Source: Gammaproteobacteria bacterium (GTDB taxonomy: Bacteria > Pseudomonadota > Gammaproteobacteria > HK1). From it: a stretch of 13,196 nt of DNA. Shown in pieces: positions 7,101-13,196 of the stretch. The notes below the pieces were generated by a model that was not told the origin of the DNA, did no database searches, and saw nothing but the letters and a program-made list of their open reading frames with translations. Numbering within the stretch: the stretch's first letter is position 1; each line of letters begins with the position of its first letter. Location of the stretch: positions 1-13,196 of the forward strand of contig JAGRHX010000195.1 in the NCBI GenBank assembly GCA_020444775.1, read 5' to 3'. The position numbers and the translations under genes are program-made.

Positions 7101-8000
7101 ATGTCCGAGCAGTCGAGCGTCAACAGCCCCAGCCAGGCGCGGTTCCCGATGCCAGTGACCTGGACGATGCGCGCGGTGAGTCCGGTGTGCGGCGTCGAGA
7201 TCGGCGGTCTGGATCTGCGTCAGCCGATCGACGAGAGCACGCGTGCCGCCATCGAGCAGGCGATCGCCGATCATCAGCTGCTGGTGTTCCGCGACCAGGA
7301 TCTGAGCGACGAGCAGCAGTTCCAGTTCACCCTGCGCTTCGGTGAGATCGAGAACCACGTGGTCCGTCGTCCCGACGGCAGCCGTACGCCGCTGGTCCAT
7401 CATGTCACCAATCTGGACCAGGCGGGTCGACCGACCCGTACGCCGGCTTCACACGGTAACTATCACTGGCATACCGACAAGTCCTATCACGAGATCCCGT
7501 CCTACGCGACCTTGCTGCATGCGCGCCAGCTGCCACCGTCTGGCGGTGACACCCAGTTCGCGAACCTGTATCTGGGCTACGAAGCCTTGCCCCAGTCACG
7601 CCGGCGCGAGCTCGAGGGGCTGCGGGTGGTGCACAGCTGGGAGGCGAGTCGCATCAACACCGGTAACCGCCCGGCCACCGAGGACGAGAAGCGTGAACGA
7701 CCGCCGGTGGAGCATCCGCTGGTACGTACCCATCCCGTGTCGGGGCGAAAGCTCCTCTACATCGGTATGCACACCTCGCATGTGATCGGTATGCCGACCG
7801 ACGCCGGCCGGGCGCTGCTCGACGAGCTGTTGGCCTTCTGTACCCGACCGGAGTTCGTGTACACGCATCACTGGCAGCCCGGCGATCTGGTGATGTGGGA
7901 CAATCGCTGCCTGCTGCATCGCGCGCTCGACAACTATGATATGGGCAGCTTCCCGCGCGTGTTGCATCGTACCGTGCTCAAGGGCAGCCGACCGTATTGA
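7101..8000 (+). CDS. TauD/TfdA-family Fe(II)/2-oxoglutarate-dependent dioxygenase
   Basis: A 299-residue protein, normal length for the TauD/TfdA family, whose members use Fe(II), O2 and 2-oxoglutarate to hydroxylate and often cleave substrates such as taurine, chlorophenoxyacetates or sulfonates. Seen: VCGVEIGGLDLRQPI near the N-terminus, HQLLVFRDQDLSDEQQFQF (58-76), the iron ligands His124 and Asp126 in NYHWHTDKSYHE, SGGDTQFANLYLGYEALP (147-164), distal iron ligand His273 in MWDNRCLLHRA, and Arg286/Arg290 in FPRVLHRTVLKG for 2-oxoglutarate. All catalytic residues are present, so it should be active. The substrate is not deducible. It is the first gene of a same-strand run, with the flavin reductase-like gene 43 bases later, and is divergent from the CoxL-like gene. 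Confidence 0.92.
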   Translation: MSEQSSVNSPSQARFPMPVTWTMRAVSPVCGVEIGGLDLRQPIDESTRAAIEQAIADHQLLVFRDQDLSDEQQFQFTLRFGEIENHVVRRPDGSRTPLVHHVTNLDQAGRPTRTPASHGNYHWHTDKSYHEIPSYATLLHARQLPPSGGDTQFANLYLGYEALPQSRRRELEGLRVVHSWEASRINTGNRPATEDEKRERPPVEHPLVRTHPVSGRKLLYIGMHTSHVIGMPTDAGRALLDELLAFCTRPEFVYTHHWQPGDLVMWDNRCLLHRALDNYDMGSFPRVLHRTVLKGSRPY

Positions 8001-8043
8001 CGGCACCGATTCCTGCACCATCATCGTCATTCGAGGCGCATCC

Positions 8044-8697
8044 ATGTTCTTCAATCCGTCCGAGGTCGGCCTCAAGCCGCCACCGTTCAAGCACACCGTG
8101 TACAACGCGCTGGTCGTTCCGCGCCCCATCGGCTGGATCTCGACGCTCTCCACCGACGGCATCATCAATCTGGCGCCGTTCAGCTTCTTCAATTCCCTGT
8201 GCGCCTCGCCGCCCTGCGTGATGTATTGCCCCAACTCCTTCAAGCCCGGCACCAGCGAGCAGAAGGACTCGTTGGTCAACGTCGAGGCGACCGGCGAGTT
8301 CGTGTTCAACATGTGCACCTATGGTCTGCGCGAGCAGATGATAAAGACCGCGGTGCATTCGCCGGCGACGGTCGACGAGATGGCAGAGGCGGGAATCGCG
8401 GCCGCGCCATGCGTGAACGTGAAGCCACCTCGGGTGGCGGCCTCGCCGATTGCGATGGAGTGCAGGTATCTGCAGACCGTCGATCTGCCGCGCACCCGAG
8501 ACGGTGCCCGCCAGGCAATGGTGATCGGTCAGGTCATCGGTATCCACGTCGCCGACGAGGTCATCACGGATGGTCGCATCGACGTGGTCAAGGTCGACCC
8601 GCTGGCGAGGCTGGGCTATCTGGATTACGCACGTCTGGATCTGGCCAATGTGTTCTCGATGCGCCCGCCGGACGACCAGCGCTTCACGAGCCGATAA
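8044..8697 (+). CDS. Flavin reductase-like FMN-binding protein (DIM6/NTAB family)
   Basis: A 217-residue protein of the flavin reductase-like split-barrel family. Seen: VVPRPIGWISTLSTDG and INLAPFSFFN (about 25-50), the typical strands around the flavin site; a central GEFVFNMCTYGLREQM (about 84-99), SPIAMECRYLQTVDLP (134-149) and the C-terminal DPLARLGYLDYA (185-196). Relatives reduce FMN/FAD with NAD(P)H for two-component monooxygenases, or bind flavin for less defined roles. The operon partner is a 2-oxoglutarate dioxygenase that needs no flavin, so its client may be another enzyme, possibly the LLM oxidoreductase at 2303-3274. The ATG at 8044 gives the family-like start MFFNPSEV; only a weak GAGG (8033-8036) precedes it. 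It is followed by the CoA-transferase after 51 bases. Confidence 0.88.
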   Translation: MFFNPSEVGLKPPPFKHTVYNALVVPRPIGWISTLSTDGIINLAPFSFFNSLCASPPCVMYCPNSFKPGTSEQKDSLVNVEATGEFVFNMCTYGLREQMIKTAVHSPATVDEMAEAGIAAAPCVNVKPPRVAASPIAMECRYLQTVDLPRTRDGARQAMVIGQVIGIHVADEVITDGRIDVVKVDPLARLGYLDYARLDLANVFSMRPPDDQRFTSR

Positions 8698-8748
8698 CCT
8701 CACCCGTGTCCTTGCGAAGACAACAGTGGTCGTGCAGGAGGGAGAACG

Positions 8749-9945
8749 ATGACCGACAGCCTGTTCAGTGGTCTGCGTGTAGTCGATTGCGCAAGCTGGA
8801 TCGCCGGCCCGTGCGCGGCGACCATGATGTCCGACTTCGGAGCCGATGTGATCAAGGTGGAGCCACCCGGTGTGGGCGATACCTGGCGCTCGCGCGGACC
8901 GATTCCCGGTCGCTCGGTCGATTACTACTGGCAGCTCACCAGTCGTAACAAGCGCAGCCTGGCGCTGGACCTGAAGAGTCCACAGGGCACGGAAATCCTC
9001 CATCGGCTCGTGGCCTCGGCAGACGTGTTCGTCACCAACTTCCCGCTGCCGGTGCGTGAGCGACTGCAGCTCGCGGCAGAGCAGCTCCTGGCGCTCAATC
9101 CCAGGTTGATCTACGCCTCGTTCACGGCCTATGGCGAAGCGGGGGCGGAAGCCAGCAAGACCGGTTTCGACTCGACCGCTTACTGGGCGCGCACCGGACT
9201 GATGGACCAGGTGCGGGCAACACCCGACACGCCGCCGTCGCGCTCCATGCCGGGCATGGGTGACCATCCCAGCGGTACCGCGCTGTACGCGGCCATCGTC
9301 ACGGCTCTGTATCGCCGCGAGCGCACCGGGCGTGGTGGGCTGGTGCAGTCATCGCTGTTGCAGAATGGTTTGTGGGCCAATGCCTGTGCCGTGCAGACTC
9401 GCCTGTTCGGTGAGGATGTCGAGCATCGACCGGCCCGCGAGGATGCGCCGAACGCGCTCGCGAATCACTACCGTAGCCGCGACGGACGCTGGTTCATCAT
9501 GGCTTTGTTCAACGAGCAGCGTCAGCTACCCGGTTTTCTCGCCGCCATCGGCCGACCAGAGCTCTGCGACGATCCCAGATTCGTCGACAACGCCGCCCGA
9601 GCGCGCAATGCACGCGCGCTGACGAGCATCCTGGACGAGGTTTTCGCCAGCCGCGATCTCGCCGAATGGCGTACGGTGCTCGACGGCGTGGGCGTGACCT
9701 TTGGCATCGTCGGCACCGTCAACGAGGTATCGGACGACGCGCAGATGCAGGCCTGTGGCGCGCTGGTGCCGTTCGCGGACGGCGAAGGGCTCACGGTGTC
9801 GAGCCCTTTCCATGTGCAGGGCTCACCGAAGATCCCGGCACGTCGCGCTCCGGCGCTCGGCCAGAACGGTGACGAGGTGATGCGTGAGATCGGTTACTCG
9901 GACGACGCGATCGCCGGTCTGCGAGACGCAGGCGTTCTGGGTTGA
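8749..9945 (+). CDS. Class III CoA-transferase (CaiB/BaiF family)
   Basis: A 398-residue protein, usual length for family III CoA-transferases, which move CoA from an acyl-CoA donor to a carboxylic acid through an aspartyl-CoA intermediate. Seen: LFSGLRVVDCASWIAGPCAA and MMSDFGADVIKVEPPGVGD (5-44), NKRSLALDLKSPQG (67-80), LIYASFTAYGE (120-130), the catalytic Asp141 in the motif TGFD, and GGLVQSSLLQNGLW (196-209), where the family usually has a 'G.hvd.sl..a' strand. C-terminal SPKIPARRAPALGQNGDEV matches the typical 'P.lGeht.eVL' ending. A strong AGGAGG (8736-8741) lies 7 bases before the ATG. Within this operon it probably activates the acid produced by the oxygenase or hydroxylase steps. The acid and donor are not deducible. 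Confidence 0.93.
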   Translation: MTDSLFSGLRVVDCASWIAGPCAATMMSDFGADVIKVEPPGVGDTWRSRGPIPGRSVDYYWQLTSRNKRSLALDLKSPQGTEILHRLVASADVFVTNFPLPVRERLQLAAEQLLALNPRLIYASFTAYGEAGAEASKTGFDSTAYWARTGLMDQVRATPDTPPSRSMPGMGDHPSGTALYAAIVTALYRRERTGRGGLVQSSLLQNGLWANACAVQTRLFGEDVEHRPAREDAPNALANHYRSRDGRWFIMALFNEQRQLPGFLAAIGRPELCDDPRFVDNAARARNARALTSILDEVFASRDLAEWRTVLDGVGVTFGIVGTVNEVSDDAQMQACGALVPFADGEGLTVSSPFHVQGSPKIPARRAPALGQNGDEVMREIGYSDDAIAGLRDAGVLG

Positions 9946-9964
9946 CGGCATCCGGTCCGAACCG

Positions 9965-9979
9965 CCGGAGCAGCTCCGG
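9965..9979 (+). repeat. Small hairpin CCGGAG-CAG-CTCCGG between CoA-transferase and SnoaL-like genes
   Basis: Two exact 6-bp arms with a 3-base loop lie 20 bases after the CoA-transferase stop and 41 bases before the next start. There is no T-run, so full termination is unlikely. It could stabilise the upstream message or dampen expression of the last gene. That role is an inference. Confidence 0.4.
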
Positions 9980-10020
9980 GCTCGCGCAAGAATCCATCCA
10001 AACAGCTGTAGACACGGTCC

Positions 10021-10548
10021 ATGGACACTCAAGCTCGCCTCGAGCGTATCGAATCCGCGCTGCGCGCCCTCACCGACAAGGACGAGATCTGGCGTTTGAT
10101 CACCCGCTACGCACGTGCCGTCGACGAAGAGGATGATGCGGATCTCGCCGCCATCTTCAGCGACGACGTGCTCTTCCAGACCATACCCTGGGCGAAGGAA
10201 CCTGTGCACGGTCGCGACCGGACCGTGCGCGCCTTCAAGGACTACCAGGGACGCTTCGGTAACCGCCGACGTTTCATCGTCAACGAGCAGATCGATATCA
10301 CCGGCGCGGACACGGCCACGGCCTGGTCGAGCTGGCTGGTGCTGCACGCGAACGATGGCAAGTCGTTCGTCGGTTGGGGCAGCTACGACTGGGCGTGCAT
10401 CCGCACCGTGGACGGATGGCGTTTCAGCAAGATGATCATCACCGTGGACTGCATGACGACCCTGGACAAGGGCTGGGCCGACGCCGCGAGCCTGGTCGGC
10501 GCCTATCCGCAGGATCGCGCCTCGGGTGTTGCAAACGGGCCTGGCTGA
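10021..10548 (+). CDS. SnoaL-like / NTF2-fold protein
   Basis: A 175-residue protein of the SnoaL-like (NTF2-fold, cone-shaped barrel) group. Seen: an N-terminal helix then DEIWRLITRYARAVDEEDDADLAAIFSDDVLF (21-52 as a run of shorter motifs: a helix, the RYARAVDE Tyr30-Asp35 pair, and the LAAIFSDDV strand start), followed by strands NRRRFIVNEQIDITGADTA and WGSYDWACIRTVDGWRFSK (119-137). Relatives include dehydratases, isomerases and ring-hydroxylating dioxygenase small subunits, and also non-enzymes. The His often found in the 'RH.v.N' strand is replaced by Phe here (RRRFIVN), so a known catalytic mechanism cannot be assumed. It is the last gene of the dioxygenase operon, 75 bases after the CoA-transferase, and has no clear ribosome site before the ATG. 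A substrate-handling or isomerising role is possible but not shown. Confidence 0.78.
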   Translation: MDTQARLERIESALRALTDKDEIWRLITRYARAVDEEDDADLAAIFSDDVLFQTIPWAKEPVHGRDRTVRAFKDYQGRFGNRRRFIVNEQIDITGADTATAWSSWLVLHANDGKSFVGWGSYDWACIRTVDGWRFSKMIITVDCMTTLDKGWADAASLVGAYPQDRASGVANGPG

Positions 10549-10583
10549 GTCCGATTCGCGTAGCTTGTCGCTGCACCGGCGAA

Positions 10584-10645
10584 CAGCCCAGGCATGACCG
10601 GACGGGCTGGGCCCAACGGCGCCGTGGCCTGAAGTTCGACAGGCC
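10584..10645. terminator. Two inverted repeats in the convergent gap, possible bidirectional terminator
   Basis: Between the SnoaL-like stop and the LysR stop (97 bases) lie CAGCCC / GGGCTG (arms 10584-10589 and 10604-10609) and GGCCTG / CAGGCC (arms 10626-10631 and 10640-10645, 8-base loop). The second abuts the LysR stop codon. Both are GC-rich without a T-run, so termination is suggested mostly by position. Confidence 0.4.
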
Positions 10646-11569
10646 CTAGAGCCGCAGACCCATGCAAGCGGCGAAGGCGGCGAGCGCGGGGCGCTGGTAG
10701 CGACGACGATGCAGGAGCAAACCAAAGGTCGTCTCGCCCCGCAGACCCGCGGGAACCTCGAGGCAGTCGAAGCTCGCATCGTCCTGGTCCATGACGCAGT
10801 GGTCGGGCACGACAGCAATACCCATGCCGATCGAAACGTAGTGTTTGACCGTGTCGATGTTGCCCACCTCGAAGGCAACGCGATACGGCAGACTTCGCTC
10901 TCTCAGCACCCGTGCGATACGGTCGTCCTCGGTATAGGCCGAGCCCTCGGCGGAGACCAGCAACGGGTAACGCTCGAGAAGCCGTGCGTCGAGCAGCGTT
11001 TCGAAGCTCGGCAGTCCTTCACGAAGCAGGGGATGTCCCTTGGGAATGAGCAGCAGGGAGCGTGAGGTCCTCCAGGGTATGAAGTCCAAACCTTCCGGCA
11101 GGCTGCCCTCCGCGACGATTCCAGCATCAATGGCATGGTCGAGCACGGCGTCCGACATCTCGCGGCGGCCGCGACTCAACAGCCGGAGAAATACCTGGGG
11201 ATGACGGGCTCTGAAGCGTCTTACGACATCCGGTAGCAGATAGCGCAGCGCCGACTCGTAGGCGGCGATGGTCAGCGTGCCCGAGGGTTCGCCGCCGGCT
11301 ATCGAGGATTCGAAGCGATCCAGGGTCTGGAAGACGCGCTCGGCGACCGCGACGGCTTGTTCGCCAGCATCGGTGAGGCGTAGATGGCCGCCGCGCGCTT
11401 CGTATAGCTTGCGACCGAGTCGGCGTTCCAGAGCCCGGATGCGTTGTGAGACCGCGGACTCGGAGATGCCCAGCTCGATACCCGCCCTGGTCAGGTTGCC
11501 GTGGGTGGCGGCGGCCCAGAAGCACCGGAGCGCCTTCAGGTCGAGCACGTCGTAGCTGTCCCGGGTCAT
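10646..11569 (-). CDS. LysR-family transcriptional regulator
   Basis: A 307-residue protein with the standard LysR layout. The N-terminal winged helix-turn-helix (about 11-68) reads LDLKALRCFWAAATHGNLTRA, then GISESAVSQRIRALERRLGRKLYE and LRLTDAGE. A linker helix with FQTLDRFE follows, and a substrate-binding domain begins at GTLTIAAYESALRYLLPDVV. The C-terminal part holds NIDTVKHYVSIGMGIAVVPDH (about 240-260), the usual 'V..GlGi.llP' element. Such regulators bind a pathway metabolite and activate or repress nearby genes. It has a strong GGAGG 6 bases before the ATG. It is convergent with the dioxygenase operon and divergent from the radical SAM gene, so either could be its target; LysR regulators most often control the divergent neighbour and their own gene. 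The inducer is unknown. Confidence 0.93.
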   Translation of the reverse strand: MTRDSYDVLDLKALRCFWAAATHGNLTRAGIELGISESAVSQRIRALERRLGRKLYEARGGHLRLTDAGEQAVAVAERVFQTLDRFESSIAGGEPSGTLTIAAYESALRYLLPDVVRRFRARHPQVFLRLLSRGRREMSDAVLDHAIDAGIVAEGSLPEGLDFIPWRTSRSLLLIPKGHPLLREGLPSFETLLDARLLERYPLLVSAEGSAYTEDDRIARVLRERSLPYRVAFEVGNIDTVKHYVSIGMGIAVVPDHCVMDQDDASFDCLEVPAGLRGETTFGLLLHRRRYQRPALAAFAACMGLRL

Positions 11570-11624
11570 GCGGCTCCTCCACTTGCCACGCCGTCGGAAG
11601 CAGAGCTAATCGCAGCTGTTAGAG

Positions 11625-11698
11625 GCGGCCACTGTCGCTGCGTGCACACCGTGCCTAGATTGGCTGCATTCGACCGACAGTGCGGTGTGGGTGGCCGC
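11625..11698. repeat. Two overlapping inverted-repeat pairs in the LysR/radical SAM spacer
   Basis: GCGGCCAC (11625-11632) pairs with GTGGCCGC (11691-11698), and CACTGTCG (11630-11637) pairs with CGACAGTG (11675-11682). Each pair has exact 8-bp arms. The left arms share bases 11630-11632, so only one full pairing can form at a time. To the left, at 11616-11623, the sequence CTAA...TTAG also gives a small 4-bp dyad with 9 bases between. These lie in a 182-base divergent spacer that should hold the promoters for both genes and LysR-binding sites. Confidence 0.5.
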
Positions 11699-11751
11699 AT
11701 ATCGCGATGTTCGCCTGCAGATGCGTCGAATTCACACTGAGGAATACGCAG

Positions 11752-13196
11752 ATGTCCAGGTATCGCATCGTAGGCGTGCTCGAGCTCATCGCATCCACGG
11801 CGGCTGCCAATCGACCGAGTCGCGTTGCATTCTGGGCCGACAGGATGCTGCGACGCCAGTTCTACAGCGTGATGCCACAAGCGGTCTGCGTATGGGCGAG
11901 GCAGCTCGGATGCGAGGTCCGCTATGCCACGTATTTTGGCCAGCATGCCCCGCAACGTCTGCTCGGTCGCGATCTCGACCTGGTGTTCATCGTGGCGCCG
12001 AGTCAACAGAGCGCGCTGGCCTATGCGTTGTGTCGCTACCATCGCTCGCAGGGTGCCCGGGTCGTGTTGGCCGGTCCGCATGCGCGGGCCTATCCGGCCG
12101 ATGCGCGGCGCTTCGCCGATATCGTGGTCACGACCGCGGATCGTCTGCTCGTCGAGGCGGTTGTTCGCGGTGAGATCGAGCCGGGATGTATCGTGCGCAG
12201 CGCACGTCCGCTGCGCGAGTTGCCATTGGTCGAAGAGCGTGAGCAGGAGATCCGAACGGCGGCCTACGCCGGTGAGCGCAGGCTCCGCATCAGCACGGTC
12301 GCAACCGTGTCGAGTCTCGGCTGCCCGTATACCTGTGACTTCTGCTCCGAGTGGGACACCGCGTACGTGGGGCCACGAGTCGAGCACCTGAGCCGCGACC
12401 TGGCCTTCATCGCCGAGCGCTTTCCCAACGCTCTCATCGGCTTTCACGATCCCAACTTCGGTGTGCGCTTCGATGAGACGCTGTCTGCCTTCGAAGTCGT
12501 CGAACCGGGTCGACGCAATCCGTTCGTCATGGAGTGCACCCTGTCGATCCTGAATGCGAGCCGCCTTGCAAGGTTGCGCGAGGTGAACTGCCAACTCATC
12601 GCGCCGGGCATCGAGTCCTGGGGCGACTACTCGGACAAGACCGGTACCCGGCGTCGTTCGGGTCGCGCCAAGCTCGAAAGCATCAGTGCTCGGATCCGGG
12701 ACATCTCGCGCTTTGTACCCGCGCTGCAGACGAACATCATCCTTGGCGTCGATGCGGATGTCGGACCAGAGCCGTTCGAGCTCACCGCGGAGTTCATCCG
12801 CGAGCATCCTGGCGTGTGGGCGAACGTGAACATCCCCTATCCCTTCGGTGGCACGCCGCTGGCCGACCGAGTGTGCCGGGAGGAGCGACTTGTCGAAGCG
12901 CTGCCCTATATGTTCTATACCGCGCCCTATCCGGCCATGCATCCGTTGCATTACCCGGTGACCGAATACCTGCGGCGGATGGTAGGCATCTATCGTCTGC
13001 TGGTTTCGGCAAGGCGACTGGCGGGTAGTCTGCGGCGCATCGATGGCTGGCTGCATCGGGCCGTCTGGACCGCTCGTATCGTGGCCCTACGCGCCGAGCT
13101 GGCTGAGCTGCAGGCTTTCGTGTCGGCGCTGCATTCATCGCCAGACCTCAGGGCCTTCATCGACAATCGTACCCGTAGATTACCCGCCTTCTTCGC
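11752..13196 (+). CDS. Radical SAM protein with B12-binding-like N-terminal domain, C-terminus cut by window edge
   Basis: At least 481 residues, open to the window end. The CxxxCxxC cluster is Cys191, Cys195 and Cys198 in GCPYTCDFC, which binds the 4Fe-4S cluster that cleaves S-adenosylmethionine. Supporting motifs are GFHDPNFGV (230-238, like the usual 'F.DD.F' strand) and APGIES (284-289, the GxES-type SAM-contact motif). Residues about 40-130 form a Rossmann-like region with WARQLGCEVRYATYFG, LDLVFIVAP and VVLAGPHARAYP, resembling cobalamin-binding domains of methyltransferase-type radical SAM enzymes, but the DxHxxG cobalamin-ligating motif is absent. The start at 11752 has GAGGA (11739-11743) 8 bases upstream. 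The gene is divergent from the LysR regulator. No partner such as a RiPP precursor or maturase is visible. The reaction and substrate are unknown. Confidence 0.9.
   Translation, partial: MSRYRIVGVLELIASTAAANRPSRVAFWADRMLRRQFYSVMPQAVCVWARQLGCEVRYATYFGQHAPQRLLGRDLDLVFIVAPSQQSALAYALCRYHRSQGARVVLAGPHARAYPADARRFADIVVTTADRLLVEAVVRGEIEPGCIVRSARPLRELPLVEEREQEIRTAAYAGERRLRISTVATVSSLGCPYTCDFCSEWDTAYVGPRVEHLSRDLAFIAERFPNALIGFHDPNFGVRFDETLSAFEVVEPGRRNPFVMECTLSILNASRLARLREVNCQLIAPGIESWGDYSDKTGTRRRSGRAKLESISARIRDISRFVPALQTNIILGVDADVGPEPFELTAEFIREHPGVWANVNIPYPFGGTPLADRVCREERLVEALPYMFYTAPYPAMHPLHYPVTEYLRRMVGIYRLLVSARRLAGSLRRIDGWLHRAVWTARIVALRAELAELQAFVSALHSSPDLRAFIDNRTRRLPAFF

Noticed and set aside
7978..9267. 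A minus-strand open frame of 429 codons across the flavin reductase and CoA-transferase genes
   Set aside because: It is antisense to two well-supported genes, crosses their intergenic gap, and shows no family motif.
9823..10878. A minus-strand open frame of 351 codons over the SnoaL-like gene
   Set aside because: It spans the ends of three real genes and two gaps; its composition is rich in Arg, Ser and Thr without domain pattern.
11566..13056. A long minus-strand open frame of 496 codons opposite the radical SAM gene
   Set aside because: It lies entirely antisense to a gene with clear motifs, has a low-complexity-looking composition rich in Arg/His/Asp and no recognisable domain. Long antisense frames are expected in GC-rich coding DNA.
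1..13196. Mobile elements, CRISPR arrays, tRNA/rRNA genes, long direct repeats
   Set aside because: No transposase or integrase motifs, no regular spaced repeats and no tRNA-like cloverleaf were recognised on either strand by eye.

Overview
The window comes from a GC-rich bacterial chromosome. Features pointing to a proteobacterium, probably gammaproteobacterial, are the CHASE/HAMP/PAS-type sensor kinase, the LysR regulator, short Shine-Dalgarno-led gene spacing and the style of the catabolic genes. This placement is an inference from gene style; there is no rRNA or other marker here. There are ten protein genes (the first and last run off the ends), no tRNA or rRNA, no CRISPR array, and no transposase or phage gene.

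Left part (1-2098, minus strand): a periplasmic family-3 solute-binding protein gene followed by a membrane sensor histidine kinase cut by the left edge. The pair looks like one sensing operon. A short divergent spacer (2099-2302) separates it from a plus-strand pair: a luciferase-like (LLM) flavin/F420-type oxidoreductase and a membrane-anchored TPR-like helical-repeat protein (2303-4468). The TPR gene overlaps the 3' end of the next gene tail to tail by 7 bases.

Middle (4462-10548): a complete molybdenum-hydroxylase large subunit (CoxL-like, form II type PYRGAGR loop, catalytic Glu in GAGESG) lies on the minus strand without its iron-sulfur and FAD subunit genes in the window. Across a 311-base divergent spacer containing a 24-bp dyad, a plus-strand operon follows: TauD/TfdA-type Fe(II)/2-oxoglutarate dioxygenase, DIM6/NTAB-type flavin reductase-like protein, class III (CaiB/BaiF) CoA-transferase and a SnoaL/NTF2-fold protein. 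A LysR regulator (10646-11569, minus) converges on the end of this operon. Together these look like an uncharacterised oxidative catabolic locus: oxygenases and hydroxylase modify a small organic substrate, and the CoA-transferase activates an acid for further breakdown. The substrate cannot be read from the sequence.

Right part (11752-13196, plus strand): a radical SAM protein, divergent from the LysR gene and cut by the right edge. It has an N-terminal B12-binding-like Rossmann region without the usual DxHxxG cobalamin motif, then a CxxxCxxC cluster. The spacer between it and the LysR gene carries two overlapping 8-bp inverted repeat pairs.

The most interesting material is the divergent CoxL-like/TauD-flavin reductase-CoA-transferase-SnoaL locus with its LysR gene and central dyad, and the non-canonical radical SAM enzyme.
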